Source: Planctomonas sp. JC2975 (GTDB taxonomy: Bacteria > Actinomycetota > Actinomycetes > Actinomycetales > Microbacteriaceae). From it: a DNA stretch of 64,000 nt. Positions 20,763 through 28,874 of the stretch are shown here, one piece after another. The first letter of the stretch is position 1; every line of letters begins with the position of its first letter. The stretch covers positions 930,001 to 994,000 of the forward strand of contig NZ_JABEKS010000001.1 in the NCBI RefSeq assembly GCF_012985205.1. Direction: 5' to 3'. A program made the translations under genes and the position numbers. Below the pieces are notes generated by a model. It was given only the letters and a program-made list of their open reading frames with translations, was not told the origin of the DNA and did no database searches.

Positions 20763-21488
20763 ATGCGCACGAATGACAGGAGACGTAACGTGACCAACGC
20801 ACCCCAGGTCGTGATTCTCGCGGCCGGCATGGGTAGCCGCCTCGGACGCTCGCTGCCGAAGCCGCTGACGGAGCTCAGCGACGGCCGCACCATCATGCAG
20901 CAGCAGTTCGACAACATCCACGCGGCGTTCGGCACCAAGGTGAAGGTCACCATCGTCGTCGGCTACAAGCTCGAGCACATCGTCGAGGCGTTCCCCGACG
21001 CATCCTTCGTCTACAACGAGCAGTACGACCAGACGAACACGTCCAAGAGCCTCATGCGCGCCCTGAAGTCGAGCGGCAACGGTGGCGTGCTCTGGATGAA
21101 CGGCGACGTGGTCTTCGATCCGGGCCTGCTGGTACGCGCTGCAGAGGCGATCGCACGCGACCAGTCCTTCGTCACGGTGAACACCGCGAAGGTCTCCGAC
21201 GAGGAGGTCAAGTACACGACGGGCGCAGAGGGATACATCGAGAAGCTCTCCAAGACCGTCAAGGGCGGCCTCGGCGAAGCCGTCGGCATCAACTACGTGT
21301 CGAGTCGCGACAAGGCGGCGCTGCTCTACCACCTGCAGCGCGTCGATGACCAGGAGTACTTCGAGCGCGGCATCGAGCTGGCCATCCAGAACGACGGCAT
21401 GCTCGTCGAGCCGGTCGACATCTCCGACCTCTACGCAGTCGAGATCGACTTCGCGGAAGACCTGGAGCGCGCGAACCTCTTCGTGTGA
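20763..21488 (+). CDS. Nucleotidyltransferase (sugar-phosphate / phosphocholine-type cytidylyltransferase)
   Basis: A 241-residue NTP-transferase-fold protein. The nucleotide-binding loop LAAGMGSRLGRSLPKPLTEL is at about 22-41, and MNGDVVF (near 118) supplies the metal-binding Asp. It should activate a sugar phosphate or alcohol phosphate as an NDP derivative. LicC/HddC-like enzymes are the closest type, but the substrate is inferred from the wall-polymer neighbours. Two starts have good ribosome sites: ATG 20763 (GGAGG) and GTG 20790 (AGGAG). Confidence 0.82.
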   Translation: MRTNDRRRNVTNAPQVVILAAGMGSRLGRSLPKPLTELSDGRTIMQQQFDNIHAAFGTKVKVTIVVGYKLEHIVEAFPDASFVYNEQYDQTNTSKSLMRALKSSGNGGVLWMNGDVVFDPGLLVRAAEAIARDQSFVTVNTAKVSDEEVKYTTGAEGYIEKLSKTVKGGLGEAVGINYVSSRDKAALLYHLQRVDDQEYFERGIELAIQNDGMLVEPVDISDLYAVEIDFAEDLERANLFV

Positions 21489-21504
21489 GACCAGCAACAG
21501 CGTG

Positions 21505-21542
21505 ACGGATGCCGTCGGCCGGGTTCGGTCGGCGGCATCCGT
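21505..21542 (+). terminator. Terminator after nucleotidyltransferase
   Basis: A 10-bp perfect stem (21505-21514 with 21533-21542) with an inner hairpin, 17 nt after the stop codon. Confidence 0.6.
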
Positions 21543-21597
21543 GTCTCTGTGGTTGCGGTGACAGGTGCGAGGAGGCGGACGCTCAGCAGAGCGCCGG

Positions 21598-21603
21598 TAC
21601 GAT
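21598..21603 (+). promoter_or_regulatory. -10 hexamer TACGAT, leaderless exporter permease
   Basis: TACGAT ends 6 nt before the GTG at 21610 and supports that start over the longer frame. Confidence 0.5.
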
Positions 21604-21609
21604 CTACGG

Positions 21610-22422
21610 GTGACCACCTACGCCGACGTGCGCCCGACCCAGCGCACACCGTTTGCGCGCTACCGTCACTCGCTCTGGTTGCTGACGAAGCGCGACCTTC
21701 ATGTGCGGTACACGACGAATGTGCTCGGCTACGTGTGGTCGATCCTGGATCCGCTGCTCATGGCTGGCATCTACTACCTCGTGTTCGTCGTGGTGTTCAA
21801 ACGTGGGAACACGCCGAGCGAGAGTCCATACATCGTGTTCCTTCTCGCGGGACTGCTGCCGTGGACCTGGTTCAACGGCGCTGTCTCGGACTTCACGCGC
21901 GCGTTCAGCCGCGAGGCGAAGCTGATCCGCTCGACGGCCATCCCGCGCACGATCTGGATCAATCGCATCGTGCTCAGCAAGGGGATCGAGTTCGCGCTCT
22001 CGCTGCCGGTGCTCGCGCTCTTCGTCATCTTCAGTGGCGCACACGTGCACTGGCAGATCGTCTTCTATCCGCTCGCGGTCCTCATCACGGCGGTGCTCCT
22101 TGTCGGAATCGGCTTGATCGTCGCGCCCTTGGTGGTGTTCTTCAAAGACCTCGAGCGCGCCGTGAAACTGCTGCTCCGACTCCTCTTCTATGCATCGGCG
22201 GTTCTGTATCCGGTGAACGACGTGCCGAAGGGGAGCCTGTTCCGCTACTTCATCGACGCGAACCCGCTCGTCGGGCTCTTCGGGATGTATCGCTCGGGCT
22301 TCTTCCCCGAGGACCTTCACTGGAGCCTGGTGATCATCTCTGCGCTGGGCAGCCTGATCTTCCTAGTCGTGGGATGGCTCGTCTATTCACGCACGATCCG
22401 CAGCGTGCTGAAGGAGATGTGA
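21610..22422 (+). CDS. TagG-like wall-polymer ABC exporter permease
   Basis: A 270-residue ABC-2 permease of the polysaccharide/teichoic-acid export family. It has the N-terminal TKRDLHVRYTTNVLGYVWSI motif, six membrane segments, and the conserved mid-protein WINRIVLSKGIEF. It forms the membrane channel that moves lipid-linked glycopolymer to the outside. The stop overlaps the ATG of the ATPase by one base (TGATG). The start is set by the TACGAT hexamer. Confidence 0.9.
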   Translation: MTTYADVRPTQRTPFARYRHSLWLLTKRDLHVRYTTNVLGYVWSILDPLLMAGIYYLVFVVVFKRGNTPSESPYIVFLLAGLLPWTWFNGAVSDFTRAFSREAKLIRSTAIPRTIWINRIVLSKGIEFALSLPVLALFVIFSGAHVHWQIVFYPLAVLITAVLLVGIGLIVAPLVVFFKDLERAVKLLLRLLFYASAVLYPVNDVPKGSLFRYFIDANPLVGLFGMYRSGFFPEDLHWSLVIISALGSLIFLVVGWLVYSRTIRSVLKEM

Positions 22423-23174
22423 TGACGGACACCCTGACGACGACCGCGATGATCGAGGTGAAGGATGTCGGCATCCGCTTCAAACGGAATCGCCAGTCCC
22501 GCCGCAGCTTCAAGGATCTGTTCTCCTCACGGCAGCGTCGCAGCAAGCCCGACGAGTTCTGGGCCCTTCGCAACGTCTCGTTCACGGTGACCGCCGGAGA
22601 GGCCATCGGCGTCGTCGGCCGCAACGGCCAGGGCAAGTCGACGTTGCTCAAGCTCGTCGCCGGCGTCATCCTCGCCGACGAGGGAACCGTCGACGTGAAG
22701 GCAGGGACGGCGCCTCTGATCGAGATCACCGGCGGATTCGTCGACGACCTCAGCGTGCGCGACAACGTGTACCTCACCGCCGGTCTGCACGGCATGTCCA
22801 GGCGTCAGATCGACGAGCGGTTCGACGACATCATCGGCTTCGCCGACATCGGCAATTTCCTCGACACCCCGTACAAGCACCTCTCCAGCGGCATGAAGGT
22901 GCGCATCGCGTTCTCCGTGATCACTCAGCTCGACGAGCCGATCCTCATCGTCGACGAGGTGCTGGCCGTCGGCGACAAGGGTTTCCGCGAGAAGTGCTAC
23001 CGGCGCATCGAGGAAATGCTGGCGCAGGGCCGCACCTTGTTCTTCGTCTCGCACAACGAGAAGGACCTGCGCCGGTTCTGCAAGCGCGGACTCTACCTCG
23101 AGGGCGGGGTCCTCGCCCTCGACTCGGACATCTCCTCGGTGCTCGACCGCTACAACACCGAGTACGGGGTCTGA
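22422..23174 (+). CDS. TagH-like wall-polymer ABC exporter ATPase
   Basis: A 250-residue ABC ATPase of the TagH/Wzt/RfbE type. Walker A GRNGQGKST is near 65-73, the signature is LSSGMKVR as in this subfamily, and Walker B ILIVDEVLAVGD is near 168-179. It lacks the C-terminal substrate-recognition domain of longer Wzt proteins, so the polymer is probably recognised elsewhere. It is coupled to the TagG-like permease and near glycerophosphotransferase-like and GT2 genes. Confidence 0.92.
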   Translation: MTDTLTTTAMIEVKDVGIRFKRNRQSRRSFKDLFSSRQRRSKPDEFWALRNVSFTVTAGEAIGVVGRNGQGKSTLLKLVAGVILADEGTVDVKAGTAPLIEITGGFVDDLSVRDNVYLTAGLHGMSRRQIDERFDDIIGFADIGNFLDTPYKHLSSGMKVRIAFSVITQLDEPILIVDEVLAVGDKGFREKCYRRIEEMLAQGRTLFFVSHNEKDLRRFCKRGLYLEGGVLALDSDISSVLDRYNTEYGV

Positions 23175-23228
23175 TCGGCTGTTTCGGCGTTCGGATGAGC
23201 GAGACGCTGCGCCCGTCTTCTCCTGAGG

Positions 23229-23248
23229 CATCCGGTTTTCGCCGGATG
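23229..23248 (+). terminator. Candidate terminator after TagH-like gene
   Basis: A 7-bp stem (23229-23235 with 23242-23248) with a TTTTCG loop, 55 nt past the stop. Short, so of low weight. Confidence 0.35.
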
Positions 23249-23410
23249 TCCGCACGCTCTGCCGGTGATCTGAGCCCTGTCGCGGCGATTGCCCGCGAAA
23301 CGCTGCCGGCGGCGGCCGATCGCGCCGGAACGGACGCGGATCTGTGCGTCCCCAGATCGCGCGGAACTCACGCTGTCCACCGTCCGGCCGAGGGCGTCGG
23401 ATGCTTCGCC

Positions 23411-23416
23411 TACCGT
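23411..23416 (+). promoter_or_regulatory. -10 hexamer TACCGT, leaderless small gene
   Basis: TACCGT ends 6 nt before the ATG at 23423. Confidence 0.5.
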
Positions 23417-23422
23417 TCCTGC

Positions 23423-23728
23423 ATGACCACCACTCGACCCGGCGTCTCCGCTGCAAGCCAACCCATCGCCTACCCGGTGCCGTTCGTCTTCGACCGAAGC
23501 ACACCACCGCGCTACCGTCTGCGGAATGCCAGTCTCGAGACGCTCACCGGCGTGCGATTCTCACTCCTCGGCGCAGGGAGTATGCCCGTGCAGGCGCCGA
23601 TCACGCTCGGGCCGGGCGACACGGCCGAGATCCGCATCCACGGGCAGGACCTCGCGCGCTCGACGGTGCTGGTCGTGCGCTGGCACCGCGCGAACGGCGA
23701 CGAATACCTGTGGCGCGCGAGCTTCTGA
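23423..23728 (+). CDS. Hypothetical 101-residue protein, beta-rich
   Basis: A small protein with no signal peptide or membrane segment. Alternating hydrophobic stretches (PRYRLRNASLETLTGVRF, then ITLGPGDTAEIRI, then STVLVVRWHRANGDEYLW) suggest one immunoglobulin-like beta-sandwich. I do not recognise the family. The ATG is supported by the TACCGT hexamer; there is no ribosome site. It converges on an XRE regulator gene. Confidence 0.65.
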   Translation: MTTTRPGVSAASQPIAYPVPFVFDRSTPPRYRLRNASLETLTGVRFSLLGAGSMPVQAPITLGPGDTAEIRIHGQDLARSTVLVVRWHRANGDEYLWRASF

Positions 23729-23796
23729 CACCGGGCGAACCTCCACGCTGCGCTGGGAACGCGCAGGCTGGGCGTCGTGTCAGAAGTCGGAGCTGC

Positions 23797-24096
23797 TCAG
23801 CGCATCCGCTCGCGTTCGCGAATGAAGTCCTTCGCGGTGTACTGGCGGTGACGGCCGGGGAGATCCGCGATCGTCAGGCCACTGATCAGTTGCCCGGCGT
23901 CCGTGTCCAAAGCCGTCGCGATTCTGATGATCGTGCTGAGGCTGGGGTTGGCGCGACCACGTTCGATCTTGCCGTAGTTGGTCGGGTGCAAGTCGGCGAG
24001 GTGGGCCACCTGCTCCTGGCTGAGGTCGAGCGCGATGCGAATACCGCGCAGCCGCTCCCCGACCACGCCGGCGGCGTGAGAGAAGGGCTCGACCAT
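23797..24096 (-). CDS. XRE-family helix-turn-helix regulator
   Basis: A 99-residue DNA-binding protein. An HTH domain covers about residues 12-68, with LSQEQVAHLADLHPTNYGKIERG matching the Cro/CI pattern (two motif halves: LSQEQVAHLA and YGKIERGRANPS). A short basic tail ends it. Its target is unknown. It stands alone, not beside an evident toxin. Confidence 0.88.
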   Translation of the reverse strand: MVEPFSHAAGVVGERLRGIRIALDLSQEQVAHLADLHPTNYGKIERGRANPSLSTIIRIATALDTDAGQLISGLTIADLPGRHRQYTAKDFIRERERMR

Positions 24097-24190
24097 GCCT
24101 TCTTGTCTATGGTCGGGACAGCGTTCGTATCCAGAGCGTTCGTGCCCTGTTGCCGGTTACGGCGCAGACGCCTCCTGTGTCGAATCGCGG

Positions 24191-24793
24191 CTATTCCGCG
24201 TCGCCACCCCTTGCCGCCGCGTACCGCTCGATGATGATCACCGCGGCGTCGTCCAGCGTGTCCGGGGCCAGGCCGAGCTCGCTGCGCACGCGGGCGCGGC
24301 CGATCAGCATGGATTCGTACTGCGACTCGGATCCGGAGACGTTGCCGCTGTCCATGGCACGGATCCCCATCGAGTACCAGCGTTGGGCGGGCTGCAGCTC
24401 GTCGACGAGTTCGAAGAATCCGGCGAGCACGAGGTACGTGCCGAGGTTGGCGGGGACATCCTTGCGGAGCGCCGTCGCCAGCTCGAGGGCGGAATCGGTC
24501 TGGCCATCCTGGTAGAGCGCTTGCACGATGAGCGCGCGCGGGTCGACGTACGTCGTCCCGCCGTCGTCGCGCGCCGCTTCGTACATGCGCAACGCGTTCG
24601 CATGATCTCCCGCGTAGCCGTAGTTCTCCCCCGCCTCCAGCAGGACCGTCGCACGCGGAAGGTCATCGGAGAGCGTGTATCTGTCGGGATCCATGGCCCA
24701 GGATCGCAACGTCTCCGCGACGGAGAAGTTGTCCCCGCTGCGAGCGCGCTCACGGACGGAATCGAAGTCGGCTGGGGTGATGAGGCGTGGCAC
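24191..24793 (-). CDS. Hypothetical TPR-like protein
   Basis: A 200-residue soluble, acidic, largely alpha-helical protein. Segments such as ATVLLEAGENYGYAGDHANA and LIVQALYQDGQTDSALELA have the spacing of tetratricopeptide helices, suggesting a protein-binding scaffold. I do not recognise the family. The GTG start lies 6 nt downstream of a TAAGCT hexamer (24800-24805), indicating a leaderless transcript. It is divergent from the next gene. Confidence 0.7.
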   Translation of the reverse strand: MPRLITPADFDSVRERARSGDNFSVAETLRSWAMDPDRYTLSDDLPRATVLLEAGENYGYAGDHANALRMYEAARDDGGTTYVDPRALIVQALYQDGQTDSALELATALRKDVPANLGTYLVLAGFFELVDELQPAQRWYSMGIRAMDSGNVSGSESQYESMLIGRARVRSELGLAPDTLDDAAVIIIERYAAARGGDAE

Positions 24794-24799
24794 CCGGCA

Positions 24800-24805
24800 A
24801 GCTTA
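24800..24805 (-). promoter_or_regulatory. -10 hexamer TAAGCT, leaderless TPR-like gene
   Basis: TAAGCT on the minus strand ends 6 nt before the GTG at 24793. Confidence 0.5.
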
Positions 24806-24876
24806 CGAGACCGTGGGCCGCCGCACATCGCCACTCGAGCCGGCGCGCATGCGCTCACCGGAATACGCCGAATCCG

Positions 24877-24882
24877 TAGACT
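24877..24882 (+). promoter_or_regulatory. -10 hexamer TAGACT, leaderless hypothetical gene
   Basis: TAGACT ends 7 nt before the ATG at 24890. Confidence 0.5.
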
Positions 24883-24889
24883 CGTCGGC

Positions 24890-25687
24890 ATGGCGCGCTC
24901 CAGCAAGGTCAGGCCGTTCGTCGGCGTCACGGGCACCAGCACGTCGCACGGCGTGGCCATCCCGAGCCGTATCAACCGCGGTGTCGATCGCTTCCTGTCC
25001 GTGCAGCGCCCGGTGGTGCTCGCACATCTGCGGAGCATCAGGACGCGTCATCCGAATGCCACGCCCGAGGAGGTCGGCTTCCTTGTGGGGCGTCGATACC
25101 TCATGGTGGTCACGGCGAGCGGAGCCGCAGTCGGCGCCACTGCGGTCATTCCGTCCGTCGGCACGGTCGCGACGCTCGCGCTCTCCGCCGTCGAAACTGC
25201 CGCCTTCCTCGAGGCCACAGCGCTCTTCGCCCAGTCCATCTCCGAACTGCATGGACTCCCCGTGACGGATCCGGAACGTGCCCGCGCGCTGGTGCTCGCT
25301 CTCATGCTGGGCAAGGAGGGGTCGACCCTCGTGCGCCAGTGGGGCCTGGAACTGACGGAATCCGAGGCGACGCGCGAGCTGTACTGGCGTCAGGTCGTCT
25401 CGGCGAGCATCCCACGAGTCGTCGTTGCGCCCCTCGTGCAGCGGCTTCAGACCGCCCTCGCGCGACAGGTCGCGACGAAGGGATCGGGCAGCATCCTGGC
25501 GAAGGCGCTGCCGTTCGGCGTGGGCGCTGTCGTCGGTGGCGCTGGGAACCGCATCACGGGGTCGCGTGTGGTGCACACGGCGAACATCGCCTTCGGTGCG
25601 CTTCCGGATGCCTTTCCCGACGCCCTGCTCGGGGCACGCTCCGACTCGGGCGCACCGTCCGGCTCCAGTGAGTCGTCCGCGAGCTGA
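24890..25687 (+). CDS. Conserved hypothetical membrane-associated protein
   Basis: A 265-residue protein with a basic N-terminus, a hydrophobic stretch around 80-110 (MVVTASGAAVGATAVIPSVG) and another near 205-225 that is Gly/Ala-rich. It could insert in or dip into the membrane. An EcsC-like relationship is possible but I cannot confirm it. The longer frame that begins at 24095 runs antisense over two genes and is rejected; the TAGACT hexamer marks the start. Confidence 0.65.
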   Translation: MARSSKVRPFVGVTGTSTSHGVAIPSRINRGVDRFLSVQRPVVLAHLRSIRTRHPNATPEEVGFLVGRRYLMVVTASGAAVGATAVIPSVGTVATLALSAVETAAFLEATALFAQSISELHGLPVTDPERARALVLALMLGKEGSTLVRQWGLELTESEATRELYWRQVVSASIPRVVVAPLVQRLQTALARQVATKGSGSILAKALPFGVGAVVGGAGNRITGSRVVHTANIAFGALPDAFPDALLGARSDSGAPSGSSESSAS

Positions 25688-25704
25688 GCCAGGGCCGTCG
25701 GGAC

Positions 25705-27000
25705 CTACTCCGTGAGGACCGCGTCCGGGTCGTCGACCTCGTTGACGTCGCCACGCTCAAGCCCGACCTCGTCATCGGCGTGGATCGCGGCGGCACGATC
25801 CCATTCGTCCATCAGGTGCTGTACGGCGTCGTGGAAACGCCGGGTGGTCTCGCCGGGCGTGGTGTCGCCGAAGTAGCGCTCGACCCAGTACGTCAAACGG
25901 TCAGCGGCGGCATCGTCGTGCTGCAGGTCGTCGAGGATCGAGACGATGTCTGGCGCCTGGTCGGTCGTGAGCCACTCGCACGCGGACAGATAGCCTCCAC
26001 GGTCGATCTCCGCCTCCTGACTCACTGGGCGCGTGATGAGCAGCGGCTTACCGGCGGCGAGGCGGTCGTAGACCATGGCCGAGATGTCGACGATCGCCAT
26101 GTCGGCCGTCGAAAGCTGCCAACCCAACTCGGGACCGTCGTCATACACGTGATGGCCCGCCGGATCCGTCGCATTCGCCGCATTGAGCATCGCGATGATC
26201 CGCTCATTCGCTGCGCCGTAGTCCTCGTCCACCACTCCGGAGCGCGGGTGAGGGCGGTAGATGACCCGATGCCGTCCCGTGGCAAGGAGCCGCTCCACGA
26301 GCGCGACCCCATGGGATGCGACGGATCCATACGCGGCCGCAGCGCGGTCACCCTCCCACGTCGGCGCGTACAGCACGACCGTGCGGTCGTCCGGCGTGTA
26401 GGGAAGCGAACCCGAATAGTGATCGGCCTGCGGACGCCCGATCTTGATGGCTCGCTTATCGAAGTCGTAGTCCCAGAGCACCTTGCGCAGGCGCGAGATG
26501 GCGGCGTCCCCCGCCACGAACGCGTAGTCGTACGCCTTGAACTGGTTGGTGGTCATGTACATCTTGTCGGATTCGCCGTGGTTGATGAACACGTGCCAGC
26601 GGCGGCCGTACCGCATCATCTGGAAGTTGCGGGTGTTCTGGTTCACGTAGAAGACGACGCGGATGTCCTGCTCAGCGATCGTCTCCTCCAGGTCGACAAC
26701 GGTTCGCACGTATGCGACGGGAAGTGGCGATTCGTCGAGCAAGGCGGCCGCGCCGACGGGCGACCGGGACAGGATGACGACGGGCCAGGTCTTGCTCAGA
26801 TCGACCAGCGGCTTGTACCACTGGCGGATCTGGTACAGGTTGACCTTGCTATCGGCGAAGTACACCGCGATCTTGTATTTCGCGGGCTCCAGGAGCGCCG
26901 AGCGGTCGAGACGCTCGGCGAGCTCCGCGCGAGCGCGGCGCTGCGCGAAGGCGTTCCTGATCAACCGAACGCCCGCTCGGGCGTCATGCGCTAGTCCCAT
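25705..27000 (-). CDS. CDP-glycerol glycerophosphotransferase-like wall-polymer enzyme
   Basis: A 431-residue cytoplasmic enzyme of the TagF/TagB family, which polymerises or primes poly(glycerol-phosphate) chains. Family motifs are NHGESDKMY near 155, YAPTWEGD near 230, YRPHPRSG near 264 and ISAMVYDRLAAGKPLL near 327. It may use another CDP-alcohol. The start at 27000 is preferred over 27030 because a TATTCT hexamer (27007-27012) lies 6 nt upstream of it. The tail from about 400 is acidic. Confidence 0.85.
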   Translation of the reverse strand: MGLAHDARAGVRLIRNAFAQRRARAELAERLDRSALLEPAKYKIAVYFADSKVNLYQIRQWYKPLVDLSKTWPVVILSRSPVGAAALLDESPLPVAYVRTVVDLEETIAEQDIRVVFYVNQNTRNFQMMRYGRRWHVFINHGESDKMYMTTNQFKAYDYAFVAGDAAISRLRKVLWDYDFDKRAIKIGRPQADHYSGSLPYTPDDRTVVLYAPTWEGDRAAAAYGSVASHGVALVERLLATGRHRVIYRPHPRSGVVDEDYGAANERIIAMLNAANATDPAGHHVYDDGPELGWQLSTADMAIVDISAMVYDRLAAGKPLLITRPVSQEAEIDRGGYLSACEWLTTDQAPDIVSILDDLQHDDAAADRLTYWVERYFGDTTPGETTRRFHDAVQHLMDEWDRAAAIHADDEVGLERGDVNEVDDPDAVLTE

Positions 27001-27006
27001 CCGACC

Positions 27007-27012
27007 AGAATA
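27007..27012 (-). promoter_or_regulatory. -10 hexamer TATTCT, leaderless glycerophosphotransferase gene
   Basis: TATTCT on the minus strand ends 6 nt before the ATG at 27000, inside a locally AT-rich patch. It favours this start over the in-frame ATG 30 nt upstream. Confidence 0.5.
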
Positions 27013-27122
27013 TTGGAGGATTCTTAGCATCCGCTTCGCGCCGGCGCCACCAGTGGTTCACCTGGAAGCACCAGGGCTCACGCCCATGCCGATGGTCCGG
27101 ATGGCGCCGGCGTCGGAACCCG

Positions 27123-28067
27123 TCAGATCACAGGCGGGCGACCGGCGAGCGTCATCCGCCACACGGTGCGCCAGCTCATCGGACGGCGCTCTCCGGGATC
27201 GTCGCGCCAGCCGGCGGCCCAGCCAGCGAACCACGGGCGCAGCGTGCCCGGGGAGCGTGCGCCACGCAGCAGCTGTACGCCAGTCCAGGTCGCGACGTAC
27301 ACCGGGATGAGGATCGCCGGAAGGTTGCGCCTGGCGACCCACACGCGGTTCCTGGCGTTGCGCCAGTAGAAGTCCGAGTGCCGTGTGGTCGGGACATTCG
27401 GATGCCGCGCCTCCAGGTCGCCCGCGTACCACGCGCGTCTCCCCTGATCCCAGACCCGCCACGCAAGCTCGATGCCCTCGTGGGCGTAGAAGAAGGGATC
27501 CGCCCATCCGCGGGCCGCCTCGAACACGGAGCGGGGCATGACGATCGCCCCCTCGAGGAGAGAGAAGACCGCGCTGGGGCGTGCCGGATCCCCCTTGCGC
27601 AGGCGCGGAACCCAGCGCCGCGGTGCAGGCGAGTCATCGATGGTGCGGACGCGCGGCTGCAGCACGCCCAGCGAAGGGTCTGTGCGGAAGCGGTCGATGG
27701 CATCCGCGAGAAAGGCGTCCGATTCGAGGTATTCGTCGTCGTCGAGGAAGAACAGGAACTCGCCGGCGACCTCGGGGACACCTGCGTTGCGTCCCGCCGG
27801 GATACCCATGTTCTCGGGCAGGCCGAGGCCCCTGACCCCCTCGGGCAGCCCTGTCGGGTCCCATCCGTTGCCGACGCAGACGATGTCGACGGCGACGCCG
27901 CGCTGCGCGGTGACGGATGCCAGCGCGCGCGCCAGCTCCGCCGGTCGCGTCCCCTGCGTCAAGACCACGACGCCGACGGTCGGCGCATCGGATCCGGCCG
28001 GTCCAGGCCCGCCCGATCCGGATCCCTCGAATCCGGATCCGCGCGTCTCACCGCCGAAGCCGCTCAC
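27123..28067 (-). CDS. Family 2 glycosyltransferase
   Basis: A 314-residue GT-A glycosyltransferase. After a Gly-rich N-terminus, VGVVVLTQGTRPAELARAL starts the nucleotide-sugar domain and FFLDDDEYLE (near 110) is the metal-binding DxD segment. A C-terminal hydrophobic helix (NLPAILIPVYVATW) may anchor it to the membrane. It probably adds a sugar to the wall polymer. The GTG overlaps the previous stop as GTGA. Confidence 0.9.
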   Translation of the reverse strand: MSGFGGETRGSGFEGSGSGGPGPAGSDAPTVGVVVLTQGTRPAELARALASVTAQRGVAVDIVCVGNGWDPTGLPEGVRGLGLPENMGIPAGRNAGVPEVAGEFLFFLDDDEYLESDAFLADAIDRFRTDPSLGVLQPRVRTIDDSPAPRRWVPRLRKGDPARPSAVFSLLEGAIVMPRSVFEAARGWADPFFYAHEGIELAWRVWDQGRRAWYAGDLEARHPNVPTTRHSDFYWRNARNRVWVARRNLPAILIPVYVATWTGVQLLRGARSPGTLRPWFAGWAAGWRDDPGERRPMSWRTVWRMTLAGRPPVI

Positions 28068-28873
28068 GACCGCAGTCGCCTCGAGCTGATGATCGCGACG
28101 AAATGACCGATCAGCCCCAGGATCGCGAACGCCATGAGAACGACGAGGTAGACACGTTCCGTTGCCGGCGTTCCGGTGAACAAGGCGAGGACCGCGACGA
28201 CGAACGTGACGAGCGTGAGTTCGACCGAGTGGAACATCCGGTGGAACGGGAAGAACTTGACCGCGCGTCTGGCCAGCGCAATGAGGCGGTGCTGCGGTGC
28301 GGCATCCGCCTCTTCGTTGCCAAGGCGCGGAAGCCCTGCATATGCGCGGGCGACGCGCGTGAGGTCGTTCAGCGCCTTGTTGAGCACCAGCACGAGCGCG
28401 AGCGCGAAGCCGAGCGTCGTCCACAGGTAGTCGGAGGGGGCATCGAACGGCCAGGACGCAGCGCGGAGTCCGAGGACGATCGCGATGAACGTCTCGGTCG
28501 TGTAGTGCCCGACGGCGTCGAGGAAGTGGCCGGCCGGCGACGAGCTGTGCCGCCAGCGGGCGACCTCGCCGTCGCAGCAGTCGAACAGCATCTGCACCTG
28601 GCCGAACACCACGGCGAGCGCGGCGCCGCCGATGCCCGGGATGAGCAGGGAGGCAGCGGCCAGCCATCCGGACAGGATCATGAACGCCGTCACGCCGTTC
28701 GCGCTGATGCGGGTCTTGAGCAGCGCCCACGTCAGATACGGCGAGATGCGGCGCAGGTAGAGGTGCGCCGTCCAGTGCTCGGCGTTGCGGCGCTGACGCA
28801 CCTCCGGCGGCTGGGTCACCTCGCGCAGCTGAGCGATCGACTCTGGCCGGCGATACGAATCCGGAGCCGACAC
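28064..28873 (-). CDS. CDP-alcohol phosphatidyltransferase-family membrane enzyme
   Basis: A 269-residue membrane enzyme with the CDP-AP signature D-x2-DG-x2-AR-x8-G-x3-D at DCCDGEVAR to GHFLD (about 97-118). The fourth Asp of the family, normally 4 residues on and thought to be the catalytic base, is His here (AVGHY). About six membrane segments are visible. The family joins a CDP-alcohol to an acceptor alcohol; sitting between two GT2 genes, this one may make the lipid primer or link of the wall polymer. GGGAGG precedes the GTG start. Confidence 0.85.
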   Translation of the reverse strand: MSAPDSYRRPESIAQLREVTQPPEVRQRRNAEHWTAHLYLRRISPYLTWALLKTRISANGVTAFMILSGWLAAASLLIPGIGGAALAVVFGQVQMLFDCCDGEVARWRHSSSPAGHFLDAVGHYTTETFIAIVLGLRAASWPFDAPSDYLWTTLGFALALVLVLNKALNDLTRVARAYAGLPRLGNEEADAAPQHRLIALARRAVKFFPFHRMFHSVELTLVTFVVAVLALFTGTPATERVYLVVLMAFAILGLIGHFVAIISSRRLRS

Positions 28874-28874
28874 A

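Noticed and set aside
24095-24889. N-terminal extension of the 24890 gene
   Set aside because: It runs antisense over the TPR-like gene; the leaderless-type promoter is at 24877.
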